The notes beneath the pieces were generated by a model. The model was not told the origin of the DNA, made no database searches, and worked only from the letters and a program-made list of their open reading frames with translations. A stretch of DNA of 64,000 bases, taken from Saturnia japonica (Eukaryota; Arthropoda; Insecta; Lepidoptera; Saturniidae). Below, one piece after another: positions 1-12,449 of the stretch (its first letter is position 1; the number at the start of each line of letters is the position of its first letter). Where the stretch lies: positions 171,501 to 235,500 of the forward strand of contig CM065332.1 in assembly GCA_033032175.1 (NCBI GenBank), read 5' to 3'. A program made the translations under genes and the position numbers.

Positions 1-684
1 ACTAATTTCTTAATAGTGACAAAGATACCTATAGCACATAAAGTCAACACGCGACAGATATCCAAGCAAAAACTTTTCACACCTCGAGTAAACTACTACT
101 GAAGGCGTACCTTAGCTTTTTTATTTCCCATCATAACAAATGACATACCCTACCAAATAAATAATGAAGCAAACCCACAAAATTATAAGCGTATCTTTAT
201 GAATTATTTTCATGATAGCCTGTTATTACCAAGAAATACGAGTTTTAATAACTAAGTTAAAATATATAATTAAGCAATAAACTAAGTAATAAATAGGAAT
301 ATCCTTTAACATCCATCACTTTATAGTATACCTGTATAGTAGTTCGACTCCGTGATCTTTATACCGGTTTGCCATCGAAGTAGCTAGAATCTTTAGCTTA
401 CTTTGATTCACAGGCTATAATTTTATCTGAATACCTACAATTTATTTTATTTTTCTATGTATAGATTATTTTTGTGTACCTACGATATTATAGAACTAGT
501 TGAATCACTGTCTCGGCATGAACCAGTTCTTGTTTTTCGGGACATTTCAATAACATATTTATATATTTTTATGTTAAATAAATTTAAAAAAAATCATAAG
601 TTCCAACAACTTTCTACGATTGTCTAATGAGGTAAGCTTGAAATGTTTCAGACGATCATAATTTTTTTTTTGGTAACTTTAATA
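1..684. other. AT-rich sequence, nothing recognised
   Basis: I see no coding signature, transposon terminus or tandem array here. The bases are mostly A and T with short homopolymer runs. Confidence 0.6.
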
Positions 685-925
685 TCTATACTTATAAAAA
701 AAGTAAATGATCAATGTCTGTACATAGAAGATATATGAGAAAATCTCTTATTGGGGGCCTTTATCAACGCAGTAGAACCCAAAACAATGATTGTTAGAAT
801 TTTTTTCTTTGTCTGTTTGACGGTTTGTCTGTTTGCCAACGTTGGTGCGCGCTAATTTCAGAAACGGCTAAACCGATTTGGAAACCTTTTTCACTAATAT
901 ATTGTGGTAAGTTTCTCTTAACATT
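685..925 (+). mobile_element. Helitron-like fragment, 5' end only
   Basis: It starts TCTATACTTATAAAAAAAGT directly after an A, as Helitron 5' ends do. The inner text 'aaacggctaaaccgatttgg' is the kind found in lepidopteran non-autonomous Helitrons. No CTAG terminus follows, so it is truncated or has decayed. The class is inferred from the start and the inner motif only. Confidence 0.45.
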
Positions 926-1658
926 TAGTGTTTGCTTTACTTCAATAAGTTCATAAATAAAAAAGTTACATCAATTTAAAAAATCACGTCGAACATTTGT
1001 TTTATAAAAATACTATAAAATAGCTCTTCAATTGAATTGACTGAAATTTTAGTTATCTGTATATTATAGATTGTAAAACGACGATGTTTGACACTTTTCA
1101 TAAAGTTAAAACATGGAGTTTCAGAATTTTTTTTTCCAATATAAGTTGACCTCAGATCTATGTGATAAATCATATTAAATGGGGGTCAGCATAGGCTGGG
1201 TATTTCGGTTGAATATAACCGCGCCGCTGCTAGGGATGGCGATTCATTTCGAAAAAGATTGATTCGGATCGAACTCTTATAAAACGATTCACAAAAAAAA
1301 TCGAGGTCTAAAAGATCGATCTCTCAAAAATCGATCTTTTTTCAATTCACTTTCAAATTTGTATAAACAATATAAAAATCCCTAAAATAGAAAATTAAAA
1401 GAACACCACAAAAATCGATCTTTTGTAATTTTTACCTTACTAAAGTATCAGTTATTAAAGAGAAACATAGAAAGGTATAGAGAAAGAGAGTGAGAGAGAG
1501 AACTTATTACAGGTGTATAGATAAAAGAGAATTCATTTCAAAAATGTATTACTATATAAACTGTTGTCATTATTTTGCTGTTGGGTAATAATTTATTGTT
1601 TAGTAATTGGTAAATGACACCATAGAAAATGACAGCATAATGAAATGAATAATCCATA
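926..1658. other. Unassigned, with a possible hAT-like end and a GA run
   Basis: At about 1231 'tagggatggcgattc' resembles a hAT-type terminal repeat, and several ATCGATCT-like motifs follow, but no matching right end was found. A GA-rich run lies at 1480-1500. Nothing else is recognised. Confidence 0.3.
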
Positions 1659-2321
1659 TCTACTAATATTATAAATGCGAAAGTAATTCGGTTTGTCCTT
1701 TCTGTTGCATTTTCACGTCTAGACCGCTGAATCAATTTTGTACTTTGGAGAAAGACTTTGGCTACCTTATGTGGTGAAAATAAAACTTAAATGGGAAAAT
1801 CTTTTTGTATATGATAGCCAGACTTACGTAGAATAGTATAGGCTATCTAACATTAGGATACAACGCTCAGCAATCCTTAAATATTGATTTTTTTGTTAAG
1901 GTGGAGGTGGAAGCTCGTCCGAGCTGCTTTATCCGCTTGCGCTGTCGTAATGGTCAATGATACGTAAATATAACTTGCTACAAAAATACTAATCCTTAAT
2001 AAATATATAAAAAAAGTTCGCGATAGCATATAACTGTCTCATATACATAAACCTTAACAATTGTTAAAAATTAAAAAGTAATATATGAAGATTATTTTTA
2101 AGCATGGCATATTAATTATAACAAATAAAAGTCTTCGTCATGAAGAAAATTTTATAAAGTTAAGTTTTGCTCATTATAGTATATTATTTTGACACATAGT
2201 TTAGGAGATAATAAAAAATTCAAATAATTTGTACTTGCAACAAGAACAGTAGTAGTCTACAGGTGTGTTCGCGTTGTAGTGTTAATTGTAATTGTTTATT
2301 GTAACCGTGGGGCACAGCTAG
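1659..2321 (+). mobile_element. Non-autonomous Helitron, family HelB
   Basis: The 663-bp unit starts TCTACTAATATTATAAATGC after an A (1658), ends gggcacagCTAG and is followed by a T (2322). This is the A^T target of Helitrons, with no target duplication. Internal blocks such as 'ttttgtatatgatagccaga' and 'acatagtttaggagata' recur in the copies at 43355, 47149 and 54764. There is no coding capacity. The hairpin before CTAG is eroded here. Confidence 0.75.
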
Positions 2322-2380
2322 TTACAACTATAAAATGTTCCACAAAAATCTTTTCTGTACCTGTTATATGTTGTTTATAT

Positions 2381-2854
2381 AAATGTCATAATGGATTTCA
2401 CACTGGGATACAATATTCTAAGGTCTGACCAGGGATTATTTATATAAGTGTACTTTGGTATTGGAATCTTAAATATCTTGCAATTTCTCAAAACGAAACC
2501 CAGGATTTGAAAAGTTTTTGTGGTAATGTGGTTAATGTGCTTATTAAATTTTAGTTTATTATCAAATATAATACCTAAATCCCTTATATAGTCAACTTAT
2601 TTAAAAAATGTTTTTTGTAATTTATATTTATCATATGAGTCAAACTTACCACCTCCCGTCAATCTTATGTAATAGCATTTATTAATATTAAGTCTCATAT
2701 TATTTGATTCACACCATTGTACTACACGGTATATCTCTTGTTGAAGTATGTCTTTTGGAGGTTTAATTGGTTTTGCTATTTTAAGATCATCACTATAGAG
2801 ATAGAAATCAGAGTATTTGAAGCAAGATGTAATATCATTGATAAAGATAAAATT
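2381..2854 (-). pseudogene. LINE reverse transcriptase fragment
   Basis: Reading the minus strand from 2854 gives about 157 codons in one frame with a single in-frame stop (TAA near 2593). The peptide contains FIFINDITSCF, then FYLYSDDLKI, the RT motif C (usually F/YADD, here SDD with both aspartates kept). After that come WCESNNMRLNINKC and, past the stop, IRDLGIIFDNKLKFNKHI, the usual block after the palm in non-LTR retrotransposons. The fingers, motif A, endonuclease and C-terminus are missing. It is a dead fragment; the CR1/Jockey side of the LINE tree is likely but not settled. Confidence 0.82.
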
Positions 2855-3146
2855 AAGATATTATATAAATAAAATAAAATACCCTAAAACGTTAACAAAA
2901 AATACCATATACACTCACTGAGACAGACAGCTGACAAGTTCAAACAATACAATATTATTATAGAACATTGTGTCTTGAAAGTGGTAAATAAGGAATTACG
3001 AACGATAGTCTATTAGAAAGCTGAAGTCGAAGACTGTCGGTTTTAATGAGTTAGTTCTCGTTATTTCTGTACCGTACGAATAAAATACAATGCTTTTCAT
3101 CACATTTGAGAATAAATAAATTTGAAAAAAGTGTGCGTCTCGGTAC

Positions 3147-3264
3147 GCTCGACAGAAGTAATAATTTAAATAAAAAAAAAAAAAAAAAATGTGGTTGTGG
3201 GTTAAAGTGAGAGAGGAGGAGTTACGAAGCGGTTTCCCCTCCCATAAGAAGTTATCACTTCAAA
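3147..3264. repeat. Dispersed repeat R1 with an internal A-tract
   Basis: It begins 'gctcgacagaagt', has a run of about 18 A (3170-3188), and ends 'aagaagttatcacttcaaaa'. Both ends recur at 45117-45345, where a tRNA-like block lies between them. It is probably an old transposable element of unknown class. Confidence 0.45.
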
Positions 3265-3429
3265 ATGTAAAAAATGTGAGTAAACTTATTTATTGAAATG
3301 TATAGTAACTGTATATTTATTAATAATATTGTATACGCGCAATAGTTTGCTCGCATTATGATACTCAGAGAGAAAAGGTCGCAATAGTCTCTATCTCTTA
3401 TATTCTGTAATATCATCAATACAAGTGTT

Positions 3430-3506
3430 CCTACTGTACGCTACGTTTCCCGCTACGTGACTGCTACGCCAGTGCTACGCGGCGCGTAGCCGCTACTGCG
3501 AACTAA
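3430..3506. repeat. GCTACG-rich GC island 1
   Basis: GCTACG or CGTAGC occurs about every 10-15 bp in a GC-rich patch surrounded by AT-rich DNA. The same motif crowds at 11140-11230 and 13285-13400. It is not a clean tandem array. Function is unknown. Confidence 0.5.
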
Positions 3507-5499
3507 TAACAACATTTTTTGTGTCTCAGCCGTCACAGAGTCAAAGATTTATTCTACCCCGGGGAATTGCGAGACATTGTTGCATCGACACTCGTGTTTA
3601 CACGCGGCTCTGCTTACCTACTGCTTTTATGATTATTCATAACAAACTTCTCGCTCGCTCTGTAGATGTAGACGTTATTAAGATACTTTTCTTAAATTTT
3701 TAAACATATTATGTAAAACATATAACAGGTATGTTTTATAAACGTTAAAACATTTATGTATACAACAATGAATAGAAATGAAACTATTCTTGATCATGGG
3801 TTGTCGATAACATAGTCGCTTTCATATTAAAAGTCTTATAAAAGTTATGAGATTTAGTATTATATTATACACAAGTTGCTAATTCTATGAAATGTAATAG
3901 TTTTTAACAAATTGTACATATTCCCAAAATATTTTTAGTACTTTTAAGTTTTATTCGTTTTTAAAACCTTTTTAAAACATTCCGATAATGTAAGGAACGA
4001 TTAACACCACAACAACTAGGTATTTTAAAAGGGATCTACTGAAGATCTCAAATATGCTCTTGATTATTTATAAGAATATTTACATTTGCCTTACTTACCT
4101 TATATAATACTATTGAATGAAGTGTACACTCAATTTAATCACAGTTTGTTGTATGTTTGCAGGTGTTGTGTGTATGTGTGTGTGTGCGCCAGTGGACACT
4201 CAGCCACTGTGACTCTCTGTCGTTACAATGTAAAAGCTGTTAAAAAGTTCTAATTTGTTATCGCGAAAAACTACTACGAGAGAAATTAACTTTACTCGGA
4301 GACAAATGAAAGTCGATGCAATATTAGAACTTTTGTACTATAGGACGTTCTCTAATAATTTAGAATATATTTATTTTATTTTGTTAAAGATTTATTTTCT
4401 AAGCTGTTATATTGCTAACTTATAGCTAGGAGGATGATGCAGGCTTGTATCCCATCATCGAGTCAGGGGGTTTGTTGCCCAAAGTTTGATATTGGAATAC
4501 ATCGTACTTCTAGTCGTAAACTACTAAATGAACCTGAGTATAACTGGTTACAAGTTTATATTTGATCACATCACCTTCACTCTTGTCCTGCTAACAAGTA
4601 ACCGATCCAATCGGAAACTTCGGTCAATATCTTTGACGCAGAGGTTTTATCTTCTTCATGAATCAATATTACGGTCTTCTGAGACACCACATAACATATT
4701 ATGTGCATTTGGTTGGAAATAATAATTACCAAACTCAGGTAATTAATATAGTTAAACTAAGATTAAAGTGAGCGCCCATATAATATGAAAGACATAATTG
4801 TTAGTCGATAACGCGTGAGATCGCGACCGGCCGGCAAACAAATTCACGTCAAAACTGATTGCGGTGAGTTCGGAGCACATTTTATTAATATTTTTATAGA
4901 ACAGAGCGAGCAATTAACAGTAATCCGGTACGTGCGACCGCAGCAACTCCCACCCCCACACCGCCCTCCACATTTCATTGATTGTAGAGTTTGGGAGACA
5001 CGGTACTTAAATTATGCAATTTATTTATGATGTTAATAAAAGCTCATAAGCTTTCATTATGTATTTACGAAATATAAAGCTGAGAAGAATTCTACGAACC
5101 GCCCCAGGTTAACATTATCAAACTAATAACCCTGACTTCTTTATATTTCTCTTTTTGATTTATCTACGAAACTAGTTTTCAAAAATGAAGTTTTGAAATA
5201 ATATAATCTAAAATTTATATATTATAAAAAATACTGAAAAGAATAAAACACAAATAACACACAATTTATTATTCCTCTTTCCCATTACACGGGGTAGAGA
5301 CCCCTCCAACCAATAATAAAATATCAGAACGATATTGTGGATGATTAGAAATTGAAAACAGGCAGAAGGATTATTCAACATAGTATGTTAGTCACTAACC
5401 CAACATTGAGTAGATCACTGACACACACTCGCACACATAAAATGCAATCACTCGTATGCACACGTTTTTTACATTTTTGTCATGTTAATTTTTTTTATA
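3507..5499. other. Unassigned; a TG microsatellite
   Basis: An interrupted (TG)n lies at about 4163-4187. Short open frames here (for example 4528-4722 and 4815-5030) match nothing I recognise and are in the range expected by chance in AT-rich DNA. Confidence 0.5.
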
Positions 5500-5762
5500 A
5501 TTTTGTTTGTGTTTAGCCTAGTGGTCGTCAGCGCGAATCTATTATTGAGGTTCTGGATTCAATTCCCAGTTCGAGCAGTGTTATTGGTTTTTTCTATGAA
5601 ATTCTCAGTAGCAGCTTGGATTTTGGCTTTATGCCCGATTAATGGCAACAGGCTCGCCCCTATTACATGAGACCTAAAACATACCTGGCGAACTGTGGGT
5701 TGTACATTAGTACACCTTTGCCTAACCGTTCGGGGATACAGGCCACCAACTATATTTTTCAA
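5500..5762 (+). mobile_element. tRNA-derived SINE
   Basis: A tRNA-like head carries an A box TAGCCTAGTGG (5514-5524) and a B-box-like GGATTCAATTCC (5555-5566), spaced as in Pol III internal promoters. The body has 'ggcaacaggctcgcccctat' and ends with 'cctaaccgttcggggata', which I recall as a widespread lepidopteran SINE body. No coding function. Divergent but close to full length. Confidence 0.7.
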
Positions 5763-6644
5763 TGCAAATTGTATCTAAGTATCCATAAAACAGGTGTAGT
5801 CTAGATTGGAACCTTAGTTAAACTTAAACGTATTTTAATATTATAATATAACTGTTGTGGAAAAAATAAATTCTCGCGATATTTTGCTATGCTATTTCCC
5901 ATTATGTTGCTTTGATTAATTTTAATGCTTATCATCTTCGATTGCGGTATCATTTAGCGTTTCCCAATAAGCTCTTAAAATATGAATACCTTTGTAAAAG
6001 TTCGCGAGTGGAGCTTCGCAACGTTCGCGGTCGCTTTGAGCCCAATCTCATCTGATTATATCTCGACGCACAAAAAGATATGAAAATATTATTTACAAAA
6101 AACACATCGGAAAATGTCGGTATGATGTTATTCTGTGTTTCTACGAGAGATTTGTTATTGAACATCGCGCGGGGTAGATGTGTACCCCCTTCAGATGAGG
6201 GTTGTGAGGACAACCGAACGATGTACGTAGTCGCAGTATTGATAGCCCTTCAAGATATCAACGACAAACGAGAACGTTCTTAGTAAATGTTCTTTTTGAG
6301 TGAGTTATTACATGTCAATTGTTAAATTGTATGTCTACTCAGATACACACGCGCGCGCGCGCGCTCGTTTGTGTGTGTGTGTGTGTGTCAAAATATTGAA
6401 TAGTCTACTTTAATATCATACTAACAAAAAACCTTTCTTCTTTGGTATAATGGTTTGTTGGACCTTTACTTTGGAACACGGAACGCGTAAATGAGCGGCA
6501 GTTTGTTTAGTAGAAATAATAGACTTAAAAATAAAGTCGCCGGTGAATAAATTTAATTTCTTTATTTATAAAGTAAAATCTGCCGCATTGTGCTTCATGC
6601 CATTGTTGTAATCTTTACAATTTTTGTTTTATTAATTTGATTAG
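5763..6644. other. Unassigned; compound CG/TG microsatellite
   Basis: A compound (CG)n/(TG)n microsatellite lies at 6345-6388. Two overlapping opposite open frames near 5950-6283 show no recognisable protein. The last 40 bp are T-rich and end in TTAG, a plausible splice acceptor for the candidate exon that follows. Confidence 0.45.
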
Positions 6645-6783
6645 GAATCTCGAAATTAAACAATCGTTATCCAAGTGCAGCTGAGAAAATGAATGACGCG
6701 TTAACGATACTGTCAAGGGAAGTGCGGGATGTACAGACATACGTAACCAAACATGACCGCGTGACCTGGGACCTCAACGGAGT
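6645..6783 (+). other. Candidate coding exon (orphan)
   Basis: A T-rich stretch ends in AG at 6643-6644 and is followed by 45 open codons with a richer, more codon-like composition than the flanks. The frame reads ISKLNNRYPSAAEKMNDALT and continues LSREVRDVQTYVTKHDRV, then WDLNGV, with a stop at 6800-6802. The only GT near the end (6782) is a weak donor. I do not recognise the protein. It abuts a Helitron 3' terminus at 6802, so it could be a host exon, a dead gene fragment or a piece of an unknown element. Chance is not excluded. Confidence 0.3.
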
Positions 6784-6801
6784 ATTAATATTTATTATGA
6801 A

Positions 6802-7915
6802 CTAGCTATGCCCGTGGCTGCGCTCGCGTTGACTACAGAATATCGTTGGTCGAGCACACGCGCAAATCGTGCTACCCCCATTTTCGGTTATTTTAAAGAG
6901 AATAATACATAATGCGTATAGTTTCACTGACTTTTTTTTAGGTCTTTTTAATAATAATAATCATTTATTAGCAAAAAAAGTGTACAAATCAAAATGATTA
7001 AGTACATCACAATTTGGCTATGGGACAGAATCAGCTGATGCTATGTGATGTGGTATAAACTCACCACAAAGCGCTGGTCTTCAGTCTGCCTCACATTCAT
7101 AAATAGTCAATATTACGCGCAATCGGCAGCTCGGCTCAGCTCGGCTCGACACATGGTACCACAAGTGTATTAATTTCAAGATAAATTAAAGGCAGATAGT
7201 CAACAAAAATAATAATAAGAAAATGTGGGTATTTCAATTTATGTCCATGATATTATTTCAAATTAATTATTAGTGAAGAGAGTAAGTGTACATTATTGAG
7301 GTAGCTAAATTCTAGTGTGTTCCATTTGTTTTTCCAAAAGAGCCCTGTGCGTAGTTTTTCTAAACATTTGATAGGACATACTGATGCTCCGTAATGGAGG
7401 AGGTAGGTCATTCCAGATCTTAGCCACTGCTAATTTAAAGCTTCCCCTGAACGCCGTTGTTGTGTGTTTTGGTAGCACCGCTTTGTCCGCTAGTCTTCCT
7501 TGAATGTCCTTCTGGTGTACACTTTTAAACCACGTAATATCTACAATAATAATGTAGTATATTAATTTGATATATTGTTATGTAATGTTACATTTTATTT
7601 TATATACGGGCAACACTCTCTTTCTGTTTGGCTTGTATTGTTTAAGAAGAAATGTGCTTGTTATATTATATAAAAGTAATATGGTTTAATGTTATTCTTA
7701 AGTAACTAAGGTGAATTCATCATGACTAGTTTTTTTAATTTATGCAGAACCCTAACTCATTTCCTTATACTCCATATAACTGTCTACCAGTGAAAGTACA
7801 ATAAAAATTGGTGCAACCGTTTCGGAGATTACTCGCAGCTTACAGACAGACAGATAAAAGTTTTAAAATTTAGTGTTTTGTTATAAGTACCGTATATGTA
7901 CATTCATGTGCATTT
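6802..7915 (-). mobile_element. Non-autonomous Helitron HelA, split by a LINE
   Basis: The 3' terminus is CTAG at 6802-6805, with the reverse complement of 'gggcatagctag' beside it. Its body runs to 6948 ('ggtctttttaat'), resumes at 7542 ('tctacaataat', the next HelA segment) and ends near 7915 with the 'gtaccgtatatgtacattcatgtgcattta' type block. Its 5' TC terminus is lost. The interruption is a LINE 3' fragment. Confidence 0.65.
6949..7541 (-). pseudogene. LINE 3' fragment: ORF2 C-terminus, 3' UTR and tail
   Basis: On the minus strand 7541-7305 reads an open C-terminal segment of 79 codons ending in TAG. It contains HTTTAFRGSFKLAVAKIWND and then LPPPLRSISMSYQMFRK, the block ('xxWNxLPxxxR') that closes many non-LTR retrotransposon ORF2 proteins. 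About 350 bp of 3' UTR follows down to a (TTA)n-like tail at 6949-6962. It is 5'-truncated, as LINE insertions usually are, and sits inside HelA. It must be younger than that HelA copy. Confidence 0.75.
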
Positions 7916-8423
7916 AGCTAACTCATTTTTTTCAAAATTTTCCCGGCATCTTATCAAGTTTTTCTTTCCATACAAAAGCTTAAAACATTATTTGGACTAA
8001 TCCACTAATGTAAAAAAGAATTAGCCCAATCAGTCCAACTGTTATTTATTTATTTATTTGAACACTTACATAATAAACACTAAAACAAGTAAAGAAAAAT
8101 AGACAAAGAACATTGCTTAGTGCTACTATAATTAAAAGTGTAGACTACATGATAAATAGAATATAGCGAGTAACAAGAAACAGACGAGAGATCAAATTAA
8201 AGGTAATAAACAACATAAATTCTAATAAATAATAAACTACTGGATCAAAATTATTCTTCTAAGTGAGCGAAATATTTTTTGATTGCCGGAACGTCGTCAT
8301 TTAAAATGTCTAGCTTGTTAGATTTACTGTTATTTTATTTTATTGTTATTTATTTACTGTTCTCAAGTATGACACCTACCAACAAATCATATTTCATTTT
8401 TATTTATGCAGATTTATTTTATA
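7916..8423. other. Unassigned; (TTTA)n tract
   Basis: A (TTTA)n run at 8042-8060 followed by 'gaacacttacataataaacac' looks like the reversed tail of a LINE, but no coding part is attached. Nothing else is seen. Confidence 0.35.
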
Positions 8424-8788
8424 CTAGTTGTGCCGACAGTTCCGCTTACGTGGGCTACAGAATGTTGTTAGTATTGTGATGTCTCCGCTTTCACACGCGG
8501 CGGTCGAACGTCGGTTATTTTAAAGATAGAATTGCTTATTATTTCCGCGGAACTCTAATTTTTTTTTTAAATAAAAGTATTCTAAGTCAGTCCTGATAAA
8601 ATCAGCTATCTGCCAGTAAAAGTCCCATCAAAATTGATCCAACTGTTTCCGAGATTAGCTGGAACAAATAGATAGTCAGACTAAAATATGAAAAGTTGGT
8701 TTTCTGTTATATGAATACTTTCTTATGCGTGTAGTAAAAAGCTTATTTTTGACAAAGCAGATAAACACTTTAATTTTAATTTTATATT
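8424..8788 (-). mobile_element. HelA Helitron, internally shortened
   Basis: CTAG at 8424-8427 is preceded on the element strand by a degenerate GC-rich end (reverse complement of 'ctagttgtgccgacagttcc'). The text 'gattagctggaacaaataga' and the block up to 'cactttaattttaatttta' match the other HelA copies. The middle of the element is missing. The 5' TC end is eroded. Confidence 0.6.
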
Positions 8789-11139
8789 TAAAATGTTTGA
8801 AAATAATTCTGACATATTCTGCGACTTTTTTCAAATTTTCGATTCTCGTTTCATGGGATCGATAAAACTACAATATTGAACTATGGAGTCGCTTCTCGAT
8901 TCGACTCGACTCCCAGTCACGTCGACTTTCTGATGTCAACCATTGCCGGCAGACAGTCTGGAGCGGGCCGCGGGGAGTACGGGGCGGCAGCTCGCATGTT
9001 ACGTTAGACTTCAGAACATATATCTAAGGTCGTCAGCTGTTCGGTGTATATCCGGACAGCGTGGTTTTCTTGTTTGTCACGTGTTAAAAATGTCGATAAA
9101 TCAATGACAAGACTGTAAAGATTAATTAAATTTGGTGCTGTATTCTGCACACAAACAAATTGTTCAACTGAAGAGAAAAAAAAATAATATTAGCTGTACC
9201 TCTAAATGTTCCTATAATTGTCCTGTTTGTCAGCAATGAAACATTTTTAAAATGACGTGGCAACCCTATGAGCTAGAAGCCGCTTTGTCATTGTGTTCAT
9301 TACCGATGTCCGCAATCAGTGGACACGTGTGCCCGTGTCATAGTGTCGTCGTATCGTCGTGTTAATGGCTGATTGTACGACTCACAGCGGCACGGTACAA
9401 CACGCTGGGACCCTGTATAATTACTATTAGGGATATTACAAGTAACTGGATTCTAATAAAAATTATGTATTTGAATAATATATTTACGTTATATGTATAT
9501 AAGTAATAGTCCGAAGTTCCACAAGAAATATACTATATTAATTTAATTTTGCCTTTCCTTATATGAATAATATTTTGTATACAAACTGGTGTAAGTACGA
9601 GCGTAACCGCTAGGAGAGTCTAGTATTACAATAACATATACATATACAAGATCTTATGTTTCAGCAATAAAAAATATAGTTTATAAATTTATAATCAAAA
9701 TGATGTAACAATTGTCAAAACTGAGAGTGAACTGAGCTAATGACATAACTTATGTTGGGGACTGTGCTCACCTCTCCCAGTACCGCCCCGCACCCCACCC
9801 CGAAGCGCCCAGTAGATAAATGTTTACCGGGTTGATTGCCGTGCGTCGAACGCTTCTTTATCGTAATGAGCTGTTTATGTCGACCTGCAACTAGCGAATA
9901 AAATCGGTTTCTTTTTAAATGTACTATAGATGTACATTACCATTTTTGCTCCTGTGTTAAAGTAATTGAGTGAAGTGAAATAGCAATGTATGGTATTTGC
10001 AATGGATGCATCGTGTTTTGTGACGCTGTCCGTGGTCGGTGGTGCGAGGGTCGGGGAGCACAGTTATGTAGGGTCACGTTCGCGATGTAAAAAACCCGAC
10101 GTTGTTCGAGCTGAGCTCGGACGGAATAATGTATTATAAACAAATAAACTCCAAGTGTTTTTCTGTTTATCCTGCATTTTTTAATAAATTTATTTCAAGA
10201 TAATACAATAAAACTGCGGGAAACGGGAACACCGAAAGTTTTATGAGAACACAGTTTGCGTTCGCGTTTGCGTTTGTGTGTGTACATCTTATTGAGAGCG
10301 CTTTTTGCATTTAACTATGAAGAGACTAGGATTATAAACACAATACTGAAGTTATAAAAATAATAATAATTTATTTGTGGCCATTGAATTTGCAAACAAT
10401 TTGAATCAAAATACAGTTTAATATAGGTTTTAATAGACAATATTTAAGCATTTATACCGGCATTCAGTATTATTTAAAAATTTCAAAATACATCCAGGGA
10501 TAAATTCAGTAAATTACAATCACATGAATATTTGATTTGATATATTTAAGCATAATTAAAACTAAATTACTGTTCGAACTCCATAACGCGTGTTTGCTGT
10601 AAACGTTACAATTACAATACTTTAAACTGTTTCAAAAAGGGGAATTTAAAATTAAATGGATGTAATCTAAAATAATTGTATGTACTTATTTAAGCACTTA
10701 AGAAGTTTTATAGATTTTTGGCGTTATGAACTCCAAAAGCGTGCCTGGCCGCCGCAACCCAACAACACAATGAAGACACATCAACGACAATAATGTAAAT
10801 TCATAATACTAAAATGGTCAAATATAAATATCCATAATGAATGCGCTCAACAGACTACAGTTAGTATGCTACGAGTCCATGCTAATTCAGCAACGCGTAC
10901 ACATTAAGCAATTAGCACTAATACAATTTAGTGTAATTTGTGTGTTGTGGGGTGACGCACTCGCCGCCGTAGCTATGTAACCAGTCGCTGCGGTTTGTTC
11001 TCTTTGTCACTATCTATTATTATTAGTATAATTAGTAACTCATTATTGTTCATAAAATGTAACGTTTTAGCTTTGAATATTTTCACGCAGTTCCCTGCTA
11101 CAGTTCGGTAGCCTTTTTTATAATTTTTGTATTTAACGT
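8789..11139. other. Unassigned; one GC-richer patch
   Basis: A GC-richer patch at about 8930-9070 (CpG-containing) stands out from the AT-rich background but has no convincing open frame. No mobile-element termini were found. GC-richer short patches also occur at 9780-9800 and 10020-10070. Confidence 0.4.
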
Positions 11140-11230
11140 AGTATGTGCTACGAGTCGTAGCGTCACCGGAGCCTAGCAGGCGTAGCGACCCCTACATGTG
11201 CTACTTGGCTACACGGCTACGCACATGAAT
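11140..11230. repeat. GCTACG-rich GC island 2
   Basis: GCTACG, CGTAGC and TAGC/GCTA cores crowd here in both orientations (GCTACG at about 11147 and 11216; CGTAGC near 11157 and 11179). It resembles the islands at 3430 and 13285. Confidence 0.5.
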
Positions 11231-12449
11231 GGGAGTTTCGATAATTTTGATGAATATTCTGGTCGCTACTGTCATGCCGTCAGCCGACTTACGTTACGCT
11301 TGAAGGACCCGATGTAATTTTATGTGATGTGTCTTTAGGGAGTATAGTGTATAGTGAACGCGCTTGTAACGCGAAGCAATGTTCGATAAACATTCGCTAG
11401 ATGGCGCGAGCGTGGGCGCGGCCGGTACAGTAACGCGGCTCATGCATTATCAGCTCAATTATACTGTTGGTACCAATTCGGGGAAACTGTTGCCGTGTGT
11501 AGTGTGTGCTCTCCCCATCCAACGGTTAACTCTTAATTAGCATTATATGCACAGTTATTTATTCGCACGTGCGTGAAGCTTTAGCTTTTAGAATATTTTT
11601 AAAATGATATATATATATATAATATATATAGTATTCAATGAGCTCAAAAATTGCTTTTATTAATAATCTATGAGAAACAAAATATCATTAACTTATAAGA
11701 TACGTGTAAATATCCACACCATGTATTTTTTTATTCAATATATGAATATGATTCATCATATCGTCAAATAAATAATTTATTATAATTAGAAAAGTCAATA
11801 GTACGGTTAGTTCTATTTATATTAGTTTATATTGTAAGTTGCAAGTTGTGATCATGCTCCTAGAGATTCATAACTACTTATAAATGTTATGACTAGTTGA
11901 ATTTTTACAATGGTATGTGTAAATATAACGATATTCTCTTTTCTAGAGTAAACAGGAAAATTATGTGTACAAATAATTTTTTAATAACTAAAAAATATAT
12001 TTTATGTATAAAAATTTACGTGGTATTAGCGTTATTTATGCCAATAATTTATTTACGTTTTTTATGCTTATGAACTAGTACTGCAACTTCTTTCATAATA
12101 CTTTACACCCTAATTGTAAAGAAACACTACGCAGAGCAATCAGCATCTGATTTAGTAGTAAAAAAGAGAATTAAAGCCTGAAACATCGGAGTGACAGCTG
12201 AGAGGTTCTCACCTCCCGCGACTAGAGGCAATAAATCCTGAGTAAATCTCACTGAAGCCTCGCAAATAGATCTGTAGGCGAGAGTCGTAGGTGACTGTGA
12301 CTCCGTCTGACCGCGGACTGTTGTCTGTACGACAGTTAAGGTTGTTTGTTGTTTGCGATCTCACTAGTTATTTTTCTACTATCATTTGTATTAATGTGAG
12401 GGTTTCTCTCTATCTAATTAGTTTAATCTATTATTAACATCATATATCA
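11231..12449. other. Unassigned; AT dinucleotide tract
   Basis: A CpG-rich patch at 11395-11450 and an (AT)n tract at 11607-11630 are the only notable structures. No coding or transposon signature is seen. Confidence 0.45.

Noticed and set aside
1228..1450. hAT element starting 'tagggatggcgattc'
   Set aside because: Only one end could be found and no duplication, so it is mentioned but not called as an element.
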